Below, piece after piece: positions 29,120 to 37,799 of a stretch of DNA of 64,000 bases; the first letter of the stretch is position 1, and each line of letters starts with the position of its first letter. A program made the translations under genes and the position numbers. The DNA comes from Enterovibrio coralii (GTDB lineage Bacteria > Pseudomonadota > Gammaproteobacteria > Enterobacterales > Vibrionaceae): positions 124,001 to 188,000 of the forward strand of contig NZ_LNTY01000060.1 of the NCBI RefSeq assembly GCF_001559595.1. Reading direction: 5' to 3'. The notes below the pieces were generated by a model. That model worked only from the letters and a program-made list of their open reading frames with translations. It was not told where the DNA came from and made no database searches.

Positions 29120-29357
29120 CACGCGTGTCTTCAAAAGGTTCTAAAGCGGCGTTGTCATCTTGAGCTAGAAGAATTTCTACGCGTTGTTCTGCGTCTGAGA
29201 GCGTTTTCTGGCCTTGGCGTGCCAGCGCAATGCCGCGTTCAAACTGCTTGAGGGCGGCATCCAAAGGAAGGTCGCCGTTCTCGAGTCCATTAACAATGGT
29301 ATCCAACTCTTTAAGCGTTTCCTCGAACGTCATGTTCTCGGGTTTTTTAGCTGCCAT
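29112..29357 (-). CDS. xseB: Exodeoxyribonuclease VII small subunit
   Basis: Small subunit of the single-strand-specific exonuclease VII. 81 residues, with the family stretch ENMTFEETLKELDTIVNGLENGDLPLDAALKQFERGIAL near the N-terminus and an acidic end. First gene of the xseB-ispA-dxs operon; its stop codon overlaps the ispA start. Confidence 0.96.
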   Translation of the reverse strand: MAAKKPENMTFEETLKELDTIVNGLENGDLPLDAALKQFERGIALARQGQKTLSDAEQRVEILLAQDDNAALEPFEDTRDE

Positions 29358-29766
29358 GGTAATCCTACTTTCTGCGTTCTGTCAGACCTTGTCGACGAGT
29401 GGATATCGCGAACAAAGAGAAACAGATCTATGAGCATGGCGGAGAAATTAACTCACGCCTGAATGGCGGTCAAACTCTTGAACTGATTTCTGCGTTACTT
29501 GGGCAACTTTCTCGGTGGAAGGGGGAATTATTCACCTTATTCGCTGGAATTTTCGACAGGTTAACAATCTCATTATTGTATCTTTGCTTAAATCAGGACA
29601 TGGTGTCTCAAGTTCTAAATGAAATCTGCATCTTGTGACAAGATAGGTATAAAATTTAAGGGATGCGCTAAATCAATTGGCTTTGCTGCCGCTAACCAAA
29701 TTGGTAGAACGCGTTGTCTGACTATCTTTACTCAATTTTAGCTTTACGTTTTAAGGGGATCGTTCT
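29358..29766. other. Divergent control region between xseB and pomA
   Basis: No convincing gene in these 409 bases. They hold the xseB promoter side, a perfect 15-base palindrome ATCTTGTGACAAGAT at 29630-29644, a TATAAA at about 29649, and the sigma-28 promoter of pomA described separately. Short open frames here lack ribosome sites. Confidence 0.5.
29669..29695 (+). promoter_or_regulatory. Sigma-28 (FliA) promoter of pomAB
   Basis: TAAA at 29669-29672, exactly 15 bases, then GCCGCTAA at 29688-29695. This matches the flagellar sigma-28 consensus TAAA-N15-GCCGATAA with one mismatch, and lies about 75 bases before the pomA start. Sigma-28 control fits late flagellar (motor) genes. Confidence 0.7.
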
Positions 29767-30528
29767 GTGGATCTGGCGACACTCATAGGAATATTAGGTG
29801 CCTTTGCATTTATCGTCATGGCGATGCTGCTAGGTGGCACCATCAGTATGTTTGTGGACGTCCCGTCTGTGCTGATCGTATTTGGTGGTAGTTTGTTTGT
29901 AACCTTGATGAACTACACCATGGGGCAATTCTTCGGTGCTTTTAAAATTGCTGGCAAAGCCTTTATGTTTAAAGCGGATGATCCTGAAGATCTGATCGCG
30001 AAAATCGTAGAGATGGCAGACGCTGCACGTAAAGGTGGATTCCTCGCGCTAGAGGAAATGGAAGTGCCAAACACTTTCATGAAAAAAGGCGTAGATATGC
30101 TGGTGGATGGTCATGATGCAGAAGTGGTGAAAATGACCCTCGCAAAAGACATCACCATGACAGAAGAACGACACGACAGTGGCGCACAGTTTTACAGTGC
30201 GATCGCTGACGTAGCCCCAGCGATGGGGATGATCGGTACACTTATCGGTCTGGTAGCCATGCTTTCAAACATGGATGACCCAAAAGCCATCGGTCCTGCG
30301 ATGGCCGTTGCACTCTTAACAACACTTTACGGTGCGATGCTAGCTAACATGGTTGCCATTCCAATTGCGGCAAAACTGCGTCTGCGTAAAGACCAAGAAA
30401 AGTTAAACCGTCGTCTTATCATGGATGGCTTGCTGGCGATTCAAGATGGCCAGAACCCTCGCGTCATTGACGGCTACCTGAAAAACTACCTCAACGAGAA
30501 AAAACGTACTGTTGACGTAGACGGATAA
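29767..30528 (+). CDS. pomA: Flagellar motor stator protein PomA
   Basis: Sodium-driven stator subunit; four transmembrane helices with a large cytoplasmic loop that contacts FliG. 253 residues. Strong match to Vibrio PomA in VDLATLIG..., FGGSLFVTLMNYTMGQFFGA, KAFMFKADDPEDLIAKIVEMADAARKGGFLALEEMEV, and PAMGMIGTLIGLVAMLSNMDDPKAIGPAMAVALLTTLYGA. Starts at GTG 29767 after AAGGGGAT. Transcribed with pomB from a sigma-28-type promoter. Inserted, relative to E. coli, between xseB and thiI. Confidence 0.97.
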   Translation: MDLATLIGILGAFAFIVMAMLLGGTISMFVDVPSVLIVFGGSLFVTLMNYTMGQFFGAFKIAGKAFMFKADDPEDLIAKIVEMADAARKGGFLALEEMEVPNTFMKKGVDMLVDGHDAEVVKMTLAKDITMTEERHDSGAQFYSAIADVAPAMGMIGTLIGLVAMLSNMDDPKAIGPAMAVALLTTLYGAMLANMVAIPIAAKLRLRKDQEKLNRRLIMDGLLAIQDGQNPRVIDGYLKNYLNEKKRTVDVDG

Positions 30529-30538
30529 GGAGTCGGAT

Positions 30539-31467
30539 ATGGATGAAGAATGCAAATGTCCCCCCCTGGGCTACCCGCTTGGATGGGGACCTTCGCTGAC
30601 CTAATGTCACTGTTGATGTGTTTCTTCGTACTGCTGCTTTCGTTTTCGGAAATGGACGTACTGAAGTTCAAACAGATCGCCGGTTCAATGAAATTCGCCT
30701 TTGGTGTGCAAAACCTTTTGGAAGTGAAAGACATTCCAAAAGGTACCAGTGTTATCGCACAGGAGTTCCGCCCAGGCCGTCCTGAGCCAACGCCGATTGA
30801 AGTCATCATGCAGCAAACCATCGACATGACGCAGCGTACGCTGGACTTCCAAGATGGGGAGTCAGATCGTGCAGGTGGTTCTCAACGAGATTCGGCAAAA
30901 CTCGATGGTGGCTCGACGGCCACTGAAGCGTCCATGCAAGAGCAGGAGCAAGACACCGAGAAGATGTCGAGCACCGCGCAGATGGTGGTTCAAGCCTTAG
31001 AGCGAGAAGTGCAGGAAGGCGCGGTCGAAGTGGAAAACCTTGGTCAGCAATTGATTATTCGAATTCGTGAAAACGGCTCTTTCCCAGCAGGCTCTGCTTT
31101 CTTGCAGCCGAAGTTCCGTCCTTTGGTCAGACAGATAGCGGACTTGGTGAAAGATGTGCCGGGTGAGATTCGCATTTCCGGTCACACTGACGATACGCCG
31201 CTCGACTCTGAGCTTTATCGTTCTAACTGGGATTTGTCAGCCCAGCGTGCGGTGTCTGTGGCGCAGGAAATGGAAAAGGTGAAAGGCTTTGATGCCGAGC
31301 GTATGCGTGTTGAAGGCTTGGCGGGAACATCGCCAAGGTACCCGAACGATTCGCCAACCAACCGAATGAAAAACCGCCGTGTTGAAATTGCTATCATGCA
31401 AGGTAAACCGCGTGAGTCGGAGTCTATTTCAACCACCGATCCGGTTCAGCCAATCCAAGAAAATTAA
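30539..31467 (+). CDS. pomB: Flagellar motor stator protein PomB, frameshifted near the start in this sequence
   Basis: Sodium-binding stator partner of PomA, with one membrane helix and a C-terminal OmpA-like peptidoglycan-binding domain. ATG 30539 gives MDEECKCP; the frame is lost in a run of seven C at 30560-30566 and is regained if there were eight (CPPPGLPAWMGTFADLMSLLMCFF). The sodium-carrying Asp is in FADLMSLLM. The OmpA-type segment is GEIRISGHTDDTPLDSELYRSNWDLSAQRA. About 309 residues. An undercalled C8 is the simplest explanation. Confidence 0.95.
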
Positions 31468-31488
31468 TCACTAACGACTTGATAGTTA

Positions 31489-31517
31489 AGGGCAGCACTT
31501 AGGTGCTGCCTTTTTTG
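31489..31517 (+). terminator. Terminator of pomAB
   Basis: AGGCAGCAC equivalent arms GGCAGCAC-TTA-GGTGCTGCC followed by T6, about 20 bases after pomB. Confidence 0.9.
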
Positions 31518-31625
31518 TTTTCTGACCCAACTATACTAAGTGTGCCAGTACCCTCACGTTACTTGGGTATAAAGTATGCTTGATGTATAATCCGCGCCTT
31601 TGTTAATGCTGTTGCGAAACCTGTT

Positions 31626-33073
31626 ATGAAATTTATCGTAAAAATTCACCCTGAGGTGATGGTCAAAAGTGAATCTGTACGGAAGCGCTTCACGAAAATT
31701 CTGGAAACTAACATCCGAAATATTCTTAAGCGAAAGTCAGACTCAATGTCGGTTTTCAACCGTCGCGATCATATCGAGGTTTCGCTAAAAGATGCATCTG
31801 AGCGTCAAATCGCGCTGGATGTGCTGACGTGCACACCTGGTATCCACCACGTACTGGAAGTTGAGCAAACGCCATTTACGGATTTGCACAACATCTATGA
31901 AATCGTGACAAAGACGGTTGCTCACCAACTGGAAGGCAAGTCTTTCTGCGTACGTGCGAAGCGTCGCGGTAATCACGCCTTTACGTCTATCGAAGTAGAG
32001 CGTTACGTAGGTGGCGGTCTGAACCAAGACGTTGCAACTGCGCGCGTCAGCTGAAAAATCCAGACGTTGTTGTTCACCTTGAAGTAGACAAAGAGAACGT
32101 GAACGTGGTTCGTGAGCGTTTCAAAGGTCTGGGCGGCTTCCCTCTGGGTACCCAAGAAGACGTGCTGAGCCTGATCTCTGGCGGTTTTGACTCAGGTGTT
32201 TCTAGCTACCTGCACATCAAGCGCGGTAGTAAAGTACATTACTGTTTCTTCAACCTTGGCGGCGCAGCACACGAGATTGGTGTTCAACAAACGGCTTACT
32301 ACCTGTGGGAGAAGTTCGGTTCTTCTGCGAAGGTGAAGTTCGTTTCTATCGACTTCGAACCCGTTGTTGCTGAGATCTTGGAAAACGTTGATGACGGCCA
32401 AATGGGCGTTGTTCTGAAGCGTATGTTCATGCGTGCAGCATCGATGATTGCTAACAAGTACAACATTCAAGCTCTGGTTACGGGTGAAGCACTGGGTCAG
32501 GTTTCAAGCCAGACACTGACTAACCTGCGCATGATCGACAACGTGAGCGATTCTCTGATCCTGCGTCCTTTGATCAACTGGGATAAAGAAGACATCATCA
32601 ATCTGGCGCGCGGTATCGGTACTGAAGATTTCGCGAAAACCATGCCAGAGTACTGTGGTGTGATTTCTCGTAAACCAACCATCAAAGCGGAAAAAGAGAA
32701 GCTGGAAGCAGAAGAAGCGAAGTTCAACTTCGAAATTCTGGATAAAGTGGTTTACGACGCGCGCATCATCGACATCCGCGAAATCGGCAAACTGAGCAAA
32801 GAAAAAGCACCGGAAGTTGAGCTGGTGGATGAAATTGCTAACGATGCTGTGGTACTGGATATTCGTAGCCCAGAGGAAGAAGACGAGCGTCCTTTGGAAA
32901 TCGACGGTGCAGAGGTTGTACACATACCGTTCTTCAGATTGGCAACCAAGTTTGGCGATTTGGACCAAAGCAAAACTTACCTGCTCTACTGTGAGCGTGG
33001 CGTGATGAGCCGTTTGCAGGCACTTTACCTGCAAGAAAATGGATTCAGCAACGTTAAGGTTTACCGTCCTTAA
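31626..33073 (+). CDS. thiI: tRNA 4-thiouridine synthase / sulfur carrier ThiI, frameshifted in this sequence
   Basis: Activates and thiolates U8 of tRNA and delivers sulfur for the thiamine thiazole. N-terminal ferredoxin-like and THUMP region (to about residue 165), PP-loop ATP pyrophosphatase with SGGFDSGVSSY, and a C-terminal rhodanese domain with the persulfide Cys in YCERGVMSRLQA. The frame breaks near 32049: GTCAGCTG for GTCAAGCTG; adding an A gives ARVKLKNPDVVVHLEV, close to the E. coli sequence. Restored, 482 residues, the same as E. coli. Next to xseB-ispA-dxs in many gammaproteobacteria. Confidence 0.96.
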
Positions 33074-33079
33074 ACGCGC

Positions 33080-33108
33080 AAAGCCCCGGTCTGACCCGGG
33101 GCTTTTTT
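33080..33108 (+). terminator. Terminator of thiI
   Basis: AAGCCCCGG-TCTGA-CCCGGGGCTTTTTT, about ten bases past the thiI stop codon. Confidence 0.92.
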
Positions 33109-33149
33109 GTTTTTAATGTTTCGCACTTCTTAAAGCACGTTTTACAACT

Positions 33150-33932
33150 CTATCCGTCATACCTCACCAATACCCGGCTTTCGATACTTTTCCTCGGGTA
33201 TTGGCCGTCACTTGTTCCGATATCCAGCGCACTGTGCCCGACATGTGGTTGGCCGCGATTGTCATAGATAGTGAAGATAGCGATCTCCTTTGGCGTCATC
33301 TCTGAAAGGTAGATCCAACGGTGCGCACTGTTCGCGGCGACACCTAAAATCTGGCCATGGCGGTCAGGATAAATCAATTCGATGCTCATCCAGTCATCAA
33401 TCGCCATGGAGTCAGGATGAATAAAACCCAGTGGTGCGGTGCGAATAGTGTGCTCAACAGGGCGCCAAATATTAACGAACGCATAATGCCCGCGGGCAAA
33501 CTCAGCCGCTTTTTCTTCACCCAAAATATCAATCAAACGCTGCTCCGCTCCGGACTGACTGTAATCGTTATGCACGTTGCGCGCAGGGCGTCGCAACGCA
33601 TTTGGGTCATCTATCCGCACAGTGTGGTCAAACACGATCACTTCTTTTGCCCCAATCTTTGCGTTGAGCAACTCGGTGATTTCGTCGTTGTAGGTGGACA
33701 CCCAAGAATCATCGGCAGTAAATGCGTGTATCTGGCTTGTATGGTGCGCAAACATCACCCCATCTTCAACGAGGTGAAGCTTTTCAGCATGTCCGCGTAA
33801 ATCGGTCACGCTCACTTGGGTTGGAATGAGCACTGGCTCAATCAAAGTGCCAATCACACCATCAACATCGAATTGAAAGGCCTGTGGGTCAGGGCTTTTG
33901 ATGTGGTAGTTCACCATCGCTGATCGTTGCAT
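33150..33932 (-). CDS. CmcJ/NvfI-family oxygenase-like protein
   Basis: 260 residues resembling the CmcJ/NvfI/EfuI group of mostly fungal and actinobacterial natural-product enzymes (some proven Fe(II)/2-oxoglutarate oxygenases). Visible family pattern: NVHNDYS with His121 and Asp123 as likely iron ligands, then FVNIWRPVEHTIRTAPLGF, and HRWIYLSEMTPKEIAIFTIYDN near the end. Start ATG 33932 has a strong AGGAGGGG site. It diverges from a LysR regulator, with a medium-chain reductase further on. Substrate unknown; the assignment is from motif memory and needs a profile search. Confidence 0.72.
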   Translation of the reverse strand: MQRSAMVNYHIKSPDPQAFQFDVDGVIGTLIEPVLIPTQVSVTDLRGHAEKLHLVEDGVMFAHHTSQIHAFTADDSWVSTYNDEITELLNAKIGAKEVIVFDHTVRIDDPNALRRPARNVHNDYSQSGAEQRLIDILGEEKAAEFARGHYAFVNIWRPVEHTIRTAPLGFIHPDSMAIDDWMSIELIYPDRHGQILGVAANSAHRWIYLSEMTPKEIAIFTIYDNRGQPHVGHSALDIGTSDGQYPRKSIESRVLVRYDG

Positions 33933-34120
33933 GACATCCCCTCCTGCTTGGTTGCTGTTCTTGCTACGGGGTGAATGTCTTTACCTTATTTTATCTATAT
34001 TCATCATTAAACTGGCTTGATGTGAGTTCAGTTTTCGTATTTGCCATATAATGAAGTCACGGCAATCAGCCAATGTGCAAATAATCCCGCAAGACAGCAA
34101 AGAGAAATGGAATAACAAGC

Positions 34121-35032
34121 ATGGATACAGAAGGCATTCGTTTATTTGTGATGGCAGCAGATATGCTGAACATCAGTGCCGCAGGGCGCCAGTTAGGCCT
34201 TGCCCCTGCGGTAGCCAGTGCGAGATTGTCGAAACTGGAAAATCAGGTCGGTGCAGATTTGCTTCACCGTTCCACGCGAAAGGTCTCGCTTTCGCTCGAA
34301 GGTGCAGAGTTTTTGCCCTTTGCCAGAGAAATCCTCGCGCAAGAAGATGCGGCACTGGCAGCACTGGGACATGGCAAAGGAGAAGTGAAAGGCACCTTGC
34401 GTTTCGCAGCATCCAGTACCTTTGCTCAGCAATTTATCGCGCCGATTTTACCTAAGTTCCTTGAACAGTATCCCGATGTGAATTTGGAGCTAAAGCTCTC
34501 TGATACGCAGATGAACTTGATTGAAGGCGGGTTTGATTTGGCATTACGAAACTATGCCATCGAGGACAGCAGCCTTCGCGCCCGTAAGCTAGCCGATGAC
34601 AAACGGATCCTGTGTGCGTCGCCTGACTATATTGCAAAGCACGGTATGCCAGAGACACCGGATTCCCTGATCTCCCATCAGCTCCTCACGTTTGCAGACA
34701 GTGCGACGAAAAAGCTTATCTCCGCATCGGGTGAACCTGCTTACAGTCAGTTCCCACCGCAAGGGGCGTTTAAACGGGTGACCTGTGATGACGGTGCGAG
34801 CATGCGCATTGCAACCAAGGCAGGCGTTGGCATATCGATGAATTCATGTTGGAGCGTTTTCCAAGACATTGAAGACGGCTCGTTGGTGCGGGTGCTGCCG
34901 GATTATGAAATTGCGGATGACTCGGCGATTTGGCTGGTGTACCCAAAATCCAATGTGCTTACCGCCAAAGTGCGTGCATTTATCGACTTCTTACTTAAAG
35001 AAATTGGCGAGCCGCCTGTTTGGGCATCATGA
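34121..35032 (+). CDS. LysR-family transcriptional regulator, divergent from the oxygenase
   Basis: 303 residues. N-terminal helix-turn-helix (LFVMAADMLNISAAGRQLGLAPAVASARLSKLENQVGADLLHR), then an effector-binding domain. Subtype resembles the CrgA-like group common beside oxidoreductase genes. Divergent from the oxygenase with a 188-base promoter region, and 134 bases before the reductase gene on the same strand, so it probably controls one or both. The effector cannot be inferred. Confidence 0.87.
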   Translation: MDTEGIRLFVMAADMLNISAAGRQLGLAPAVASARLSKLENQVGADLLHRSTRKVSLSLEGAEFLPFAREILAQEDAALAALGHGKGEVKGTLRFAASSTFAQQFIAPILPKFLEQYPDVNLELKLSDTQMNLIEGGFDLALRNYAIEDSSLRARKLADDKRILCASPDYIAKHGMPETPDSLISHQLLTFADSATKKLISASGEPAYSQFPPQGAFKRVTCDDGASMRIATKAGVGISMNSCWSVFQDIEDGSLVRVLPDYEIADDSAIWLVYPKSNVLTAKVRAFIDFLLKEIGEPPVWAS

Positions 35033-35166
35033 TGCGCCTTTGAGAGCCTTAGCCAATAATATTATTTAGAAAAGACGAAAACTGATTATCAATTTCCGGT
35101 GTTTATATAATTTTAGGAAAGTATATCGTTAAGGCATTCACATTGTGTTGACGGAGAAAGTACCCA

Positions 35167-36153
35167 ATGAAAGCAATGATCCTTAACGAGTATGGCGAAA
35201 ACGCAGCATTCCAATCAACAGACGTTGCCAAACCCGATGTAAAGCCCGGTCATGTTGTTATTCGCGTTGCAGCCAGCAGCGTAAATACGGTAGACACCAT
35301 GATCCGAAATATGGGATCGGCGTTACCGCTTTCTCCTGCATTGCCAGCCATTCTCGGAATGGACTTCGCAGGCACCGTTGAATCTGTCGGTGAGGGTGTC
35401 ACTGATTTTAAACCCGGTGACGACGTCTATGGTTGTGCCGGTGGTTTGTCAGACCTGCAAGGTTCGTTAGCAGAGTACATGCTTGCCGATGCAAAGCTGA
35501 TTGCTCACAAACCTACAAGCCTGAGTATGCGTGAGGCTGCGTCTCTGCCGCTAGTGGGTATTACGGCTTACGAAGGCCTGACAAGAGCGGGTGTAAAAGC
35601 GGGTCAGAAAGTGCTGGTGCATGGTGGGACAGGTGGCGTTGGTCACGTCGCCGTTCAAGTGGCAAAGCAAATGGGTGCAGATGTCTACGCAACTGTGTCT
35701 GGTGATAAGCAGGCAGAGATTGTTGCAAGCTATGGCGCAACGCCAATTAACTACCGCAATGAGAGCGTAGAAAGCTATGTGACCAAGTATACCGATGGGC
35801 AAGGTTTTGACGTGGTGTATGACTCAGTGGGTGGCGAGAACATGCTGAACTCATTTGAGGCGGCAGCACTCAATGGTCAGGTTGTGACCACAGTGTCTTT
35901 GCTTTCTTTGGATTTGTCATTGGCGCACTTTAAAGGCCTGTCGATTCATGTCGTGTTTATGCTGATCCCGATGCTGCACAACGTGAAGCGAGAAGAGCAC
36001 CACGATATCCTCAATGCGTTGCGAGATATTGCTGATGACGGCGCATTGAAGCCGCTGCTTGATGACACCCAGTTCACATTGGAGCAAGTGGGTGATGCTT
36101 ATGCCCGCCTTCAAAGTGGTCAGGCGATAGGTAAAGTGGTTATCGACGCGTAA
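35167..36153 (+). CDS. Medium-chain dehydrogenase/reductase, quinone-oxidoreductase type
   Basis: 328-residue NAD(P)H-dependent oxidoreductase lacking obvious catalytic-zinc ligands, so of the quinone or enone reductase type. N-terminal GroES-like part (LGMDFAGTVESVGEGVTDFKPGDDVYG) and Rossmann segment KVLVHGGTGGVGHVAVQVAKQMGADV; ends with AYARLQSGQAIGKVVIDA. ATG 35167 follows GGAG. Likely reduces electrophilic enones or quinones; the true substrate is unknown. Forms a small module with the LysR and oxygenase genes. An AT-rich promoter region precedes it. Confidence 0.88.
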   Translation: MKAMILNEYGENAAFQSTDVAKPDVKPGHVVIRVAASSVNTVDTMIRNMGSALPLSPALPAILGMDFAGTVESVGEGVTDFKPGDDVYGCAGGLSDLQGSLAEYMLADAKLIAHKPTSLSMREAASLPLVGITAYEGLTRAGVKAGQKVLVHGGTGGVGHVAVQVAKQMGADVYATVSGDKQAEIVASYGATPINYRNESVESYVTKYTDGQGFDVVYDSVGGENMLNSFEAAALNGQVVTTVSLLSLDLSLAHFKGLSIHVVFMLIPMLHNVKREEHHDILNALRDIADDGALKPLLDDTQFTLEQVGDAYARLQSGQAIGKVVIDA

Positions 36154-36165
36154 GCGCAGATGACA

Positions 36166-36204
36166 AAAAGGGCGATGTGACGGATTGGTCACATCGCCCT
36201 TTGT
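36166..36204. terminator. Bidirectional terminator between the reductase gene and yajL
   Basis: Long perfect stem (AAAGGGCGATGTGAC with GTCACATCGCCCTTT) around a six-base loop, with A and T runs on either side. It serves two convergent genes. Confidence 0.9.
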
Positions 36205-36812
36205 TGTTTTTGGTTAGGCGAATTTTTTGTCGTAATGAAGCTTGGAATTGCCACCATTGGGTCGATAACCTCTTTGGCTTTTTCTTTTCCTGCCAGCATG
36301 TAGACAATTTCTACCGCAAACTCTAATGCAGTTCCCGGGCCTTGGCTGGTAATAAGCTTGTGGTCATGGTCAGTAAAGACGCGTCGTGTGTTGCGCTTTT
36401 CTTCAGCAATGCGGTCGATAAATGCCGGATGGCACGTCTTGTGGGCATCGGGATAAAGAGCGTTCTTTTCAATCACTAGCGCTGGCGCAGCACAGATAGC
36501 GGCTACCCACTTTTGGTCACACTGTTGTTGGCGGATCATTTCAATCACCAACGCGCTTTCACCTAAATGGGTCGCACCTTCTACGCCGCCTGGCAGTACG
36601 ATACAGTCAAATTCCTCGTCCGCCACTTTCACCAGTGGCGTGTCTGCTATCAGTCTTACACCACGAGAGCAGGTTAAGGTGAGCTCGCCATTTTCTTCAG
36701 CACTTGCCGTGGTGACGTGAAATCCTGCGCGTACCATGACGTCGATAACGGTAACGGCTTCCATTTCTTCAATGCCTGGTGCAAGGCAGATAAGTACACT
36801 AGGTGTGGTCAT
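36189..36812 (-). CDS. yajL: DJ-1/YajL-family protein (protein/nucleotide deglycase family)
   Basis: DJ-1/PfpI-fold protein implicated in oxidative-stress protection and glyoxal-adduct repair. The reactive Cys is in AAICAAPALV (about residue 106), with the acidic partner Glu in LAPGIEEMEAV. As read, 207 residues, but the last ten run into the terminator hairpin. One missing T near 36237 would instead give a short PSFHYDKKFA end with stop at 36214-36216, clear of the hairpin, so the C-terminus may be misread. Start overlaps the end of panE by 14 bases; yajL-panE adjacency is conserved in E. coli. Confidence 0.88.
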   Translation of the reverse strand: MTTPSVLICLAPGIEEMEAVTVIDVMVRAGFHVTTASAEENGELTLTCSRGVRLIADTPLVKVADEEFDCIVLPGGVEGATHLGESALVIEMIRQQQCDQKWVAAICAAPALVIEKNALYPDAHKTCHPAFIDRIAEEKRNTRRVFTDHDHKLITSQGPGTALEFAVEIVYMLAGKEKAKEVIDPMVAIPSFITTKNSPNQKQQRAM

Positions 36813-37689
36813 AGGATTGCTCCAATTCTTTTATTGCGTGGTACAGCCGCGTGTTCTCAGGGGTGGCAATACCATGGATTGAGGCTCGATGAATAAGAAA
36901 CCCTGTAATCGCTTCAATTTCTGATGGGCGTCGATAATACACATCACGATTCATCGAAGAGTAGTTTTCTGCCGTTGCGGTAGCAACTGCAATTGCACTG
37001 TCGAACACCTCTTTTGCTGATGTAGCCATGCCTTCCGCACACATTACCAAGCTTATTTCATCACTCAACGCATCAAGTTGCGTCCGGTACTGAGGGTCAG
37101 TGATCACACCATTTTGTGCCTGTAGGAGCGCGGTCAGCGGGTTAATCATGCAATTGATGGCGAGCTTCTTCCAAAGCGCACGTTCAATAGAGCGTTCCCA
37201 GTAACAAGGTGGCAGTGCGTGTTGAAAAACTTCGGCGAGAAAATCACATTGATTGCCTGTCGAATTAATCCCGCCAAGGCGAGTTTCTCCAAGGCCAGTA
37301 TGTTTGATGGTTTCTTCACTGACCTTTAAGCTGCCATGAGAGGTCGTTGCGAGAAGCAAAGGGTTGTTTGGCAACGTGGAAAGGGCGAGTTCAGCTGTAC
37401 CCATTCCATTGTGCAAAAACACCACAGGCGTGTCTTTATGCACGTGAGCGGCAATAGAAGATAGGGCTTCTTTCACTTGAAACGCTTTTACGCAAAAAAG
37501 GAGACAATCGCTCTCTTGCACTAACTCAAGTGAGTTGGCGGTAAACACCTTTTGCGGTGAACCTTCTTGATGGCGAATCAATGTATCAGTGGATTGGCGA
37601 GTCCAAAACTGAACCGAGTGACCGGCTTCGTGAAGTTTCAGTGCCCACAATGAGCCAACCGCTCCCGCGCCAACAATGGTGAAACGCAT
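36799..37689 (-). CDS. panE: 2-dehydropantoate 2-reductase (ketopantoate reductase)
   Basis: NADPH-dependent reduction of ketopantoate to pantoate for coenzyme A. 296 residues. Dinucleotide site MRFTIVGAGAVGSLWALKL at the N-terminus; catalytic Lys in ALWKKLAINCMINPLTALL; DVYYRRPSEIEAITGFLIHRA near the end. ATG 37689 starts exactly at the conserved MRFTIVGAGAVG, so the longer frame from 37731 is rejected. Upstream gene of a yajL-containing pair. Confidence 0.94.
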   Translation of the reverse strand: MRFTIVGAGAVGSLWALKLHEAGHSVQFWTRQSTDTLIRHQEGSPQKVFTANSLELVQESDCLLFCVKAFQVKEALSSIAAHVHKDTPVVFLHNGMGTAELALSTLPNNPLLLATTSHGSLKVSEETIKHTGLGETRLGGINSTGNQCDFLAEVFQHALPPCYWERSIERALWKKLAINCMINPLTALLQAQNGVITDPQYRTQLDALSDEISLVMCAEGMATSAKEVFDSAIAVATATAENYSSMNRDVYYRRPSEIEAITGFLIHRASIHGIATPENTRLYHAIKELEQSYDHT

Positions 37690-37757
37690 TGATTTTCCCT
37701 GCTTAAATCGTTCGGGAAAGGATACCACCAAACCACAAAGGGGCGGGTAACAAATAC

Positions 37758-37784
37758 AAAAAAGGCACCCTAAGGTGCCTTTTT
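37758..37784 (-). terminator. Terminator of ompK
   Basis: AAGGCACC and GGTGCCTT arms; on the minus strand the stem is followed by T6. Lies 15 bases after the ompK stop codon. Confidence 0.88.
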
Positions 37785-37799
37785 ACAAGAATCTTTCGA

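Noticed and set aside
33150..36153. Mobile-element origin of the oxygenase module
   Set aside because: No transposase, integrase, flanking repeats or tRNA is visible, and base composition looks like the neighbours.
36166..36204. Inverted repeat TGTGA...TCACA resembling a CRP site
   Set aside because: The spacer is eight bases and not six, and the repeat is part of a long hairpin with A/T runs between convergent genes, so it is a terminator.
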